This document shows positions 24,469-24,669 of a stretch of DNA of 24,669 nucleotides, piece after piece. Origin of the DNA: an uncultured bacterium (GTDB lineage Bacteria > Bacillota > Clostridia > Lachnospirales > Lachnospiraceae); assembly GCA_947088515.1 (NCBI GenBank), contig CAMUHA010000022.1, positions 1 to 24,669 of the forward strand, written 5' to 3'. The notes under the pieces are model-generated. The model worked only from the letters and a program-made list of their open reading frames with translations, made no database searches and was not told where the DNA came from. Position numbers and translations under genes: made by a program. Numbering within the stretch: the stretch's first letter is position 1; each line of letters begins with the position of its first letter.

Positions 24469-24669
24469 ATGCGGTTCGTGGTAGTTACGGGCATGAGCGG
24501 CGGCGGAAAAAGTATAGCGCTACGGATGCTGGAGGATGCCGGATTTTATTGTGTGGATAATCTTCCGGTACCGCTGATAGAGAAATTCGTGGAACTGATT
24601 GCAACGCCCGGCGGCGAGGTGTCTAAAGTGGCGTTGGGGCTGGATGTGCGTGCAAATCAGGCATTTGAA
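24469..24669 (+). CDS. rapZ: RapZ/YvcJ nucleotide-binding protein, 5' part
   Basis: Only the first 67 codons are in view; the gene runs off the right edge. The start MRFVVVTGMSGGGKS carries the P-loop GMSGGGKS (8-15), and MLEDAGFYCVDNLP is the RapZ/YvcJ hallmark. Most relatives read GMSGAGKS, so Gly12 is a small variation. In E. coli RapZ steers GlmZ/GlmY small RNAs controlling glmS; in B. subtilis YvcJ is a GTPase/ATPase of less clear role, usually followed by yvcK and whiA. A GAGGAGG SD (24456-24462) overlaps the murB stop, so the two are coupled. Confidence 0.95.
   Translation, partial: MRFVVVTGMSGGGKSIALRMLEDAGFYCVDNLPVPLIEKFVELIATPGGEVSKVALGLDVRANQAFE

Noticed and set aside
1..24669. 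CRISPR array, tRNA or rRNA genes, insertion sequences
   Set aside because: No regularly spaced direct repeats, no cloverleaf with a TTCGAATC-like arm, and no transposase-like frame were found on reading through both strands.

Overview
The window reads as a stretch of a Gram-positive Firmicutes chromosome, most likely a Clostridia member close to Lachnospiraceae. The evidence is the moderate AT bias, strong Shine-Dalgarno sites (AGGAGG type), near-consensus sigma-A promoters, HPr with both His15 and Ser46 plus an HPr kinase/phosphorylase, the cdaA-cdaR-glmM cluster, and the hprK-glcK-murB-rapZ neighbourhood. It is mainly core chromosome; I see no insertion sequence, phage, CRISPR, tRNA or rRNA. 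The species cannot be named from this sequence alone.

Region 1 (1-4898, +): a small two-helix membrane protein with an uncertain 5' end, a polytopic membrane protein, then cdaA (diadenylate cyclase), cdaR (its YbbR-domain regulator) and glmM. This is the c-di-AMP / cell-wall precursor operon. Region 2 (4913-7094, +): ptsH (HPr) from its own extended -10 promoter, then a stand-alone long-form leuA ending at a bidirectional terminator. Region 3 (7101-8973): a DUF3048 lipoprotein on the minus strand, divergent from a DUF212/COG1963 PAP2-like membrane protein. Region 4 (8986-12987, +): a 38-codon small ORF, gmd, a large GT-C-like membrane protein and fcl; gmd plus fcl make GDP-L-fucose. Region 5 (13005-13881, +): a short, divergent flagellin-like gene with a very strong promoter and SD and its own terminator. 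Region 6 (13918-15650, -): pyrG with a leader that contains an intrinsic-terminator-like attenuator. Region 7 (15701-19458, +): a DUF1846 (UPF0371) gene overlapping ftsH by 4 bases. Region 8 (19466-21447, +): uvrC with a structured leader. Region 9 (21466-24669, +): hprK, ROK glucokinase, murB and the start of rapZ, which runs off the right edge.

Functionally, two themes recur. One is carbon-flux sensing: HPr, HPr kinase, glucokinase and RapZ. The other is envelope construction: c-di-AMP with GlmM, MurB, the GDP-fucose genes and FtsH. No obviously new multi-gene system stands out. The items most worth a second look are the divergent flagellin and its overlapping promoters, the pyrG leader attenuator with the inverted repeat around its promoter, the membrane proteins preceding cdaA, the DUF1846-ftsH coupling, the membrane protein between gmd and fcl, and the small ORF before gmd.
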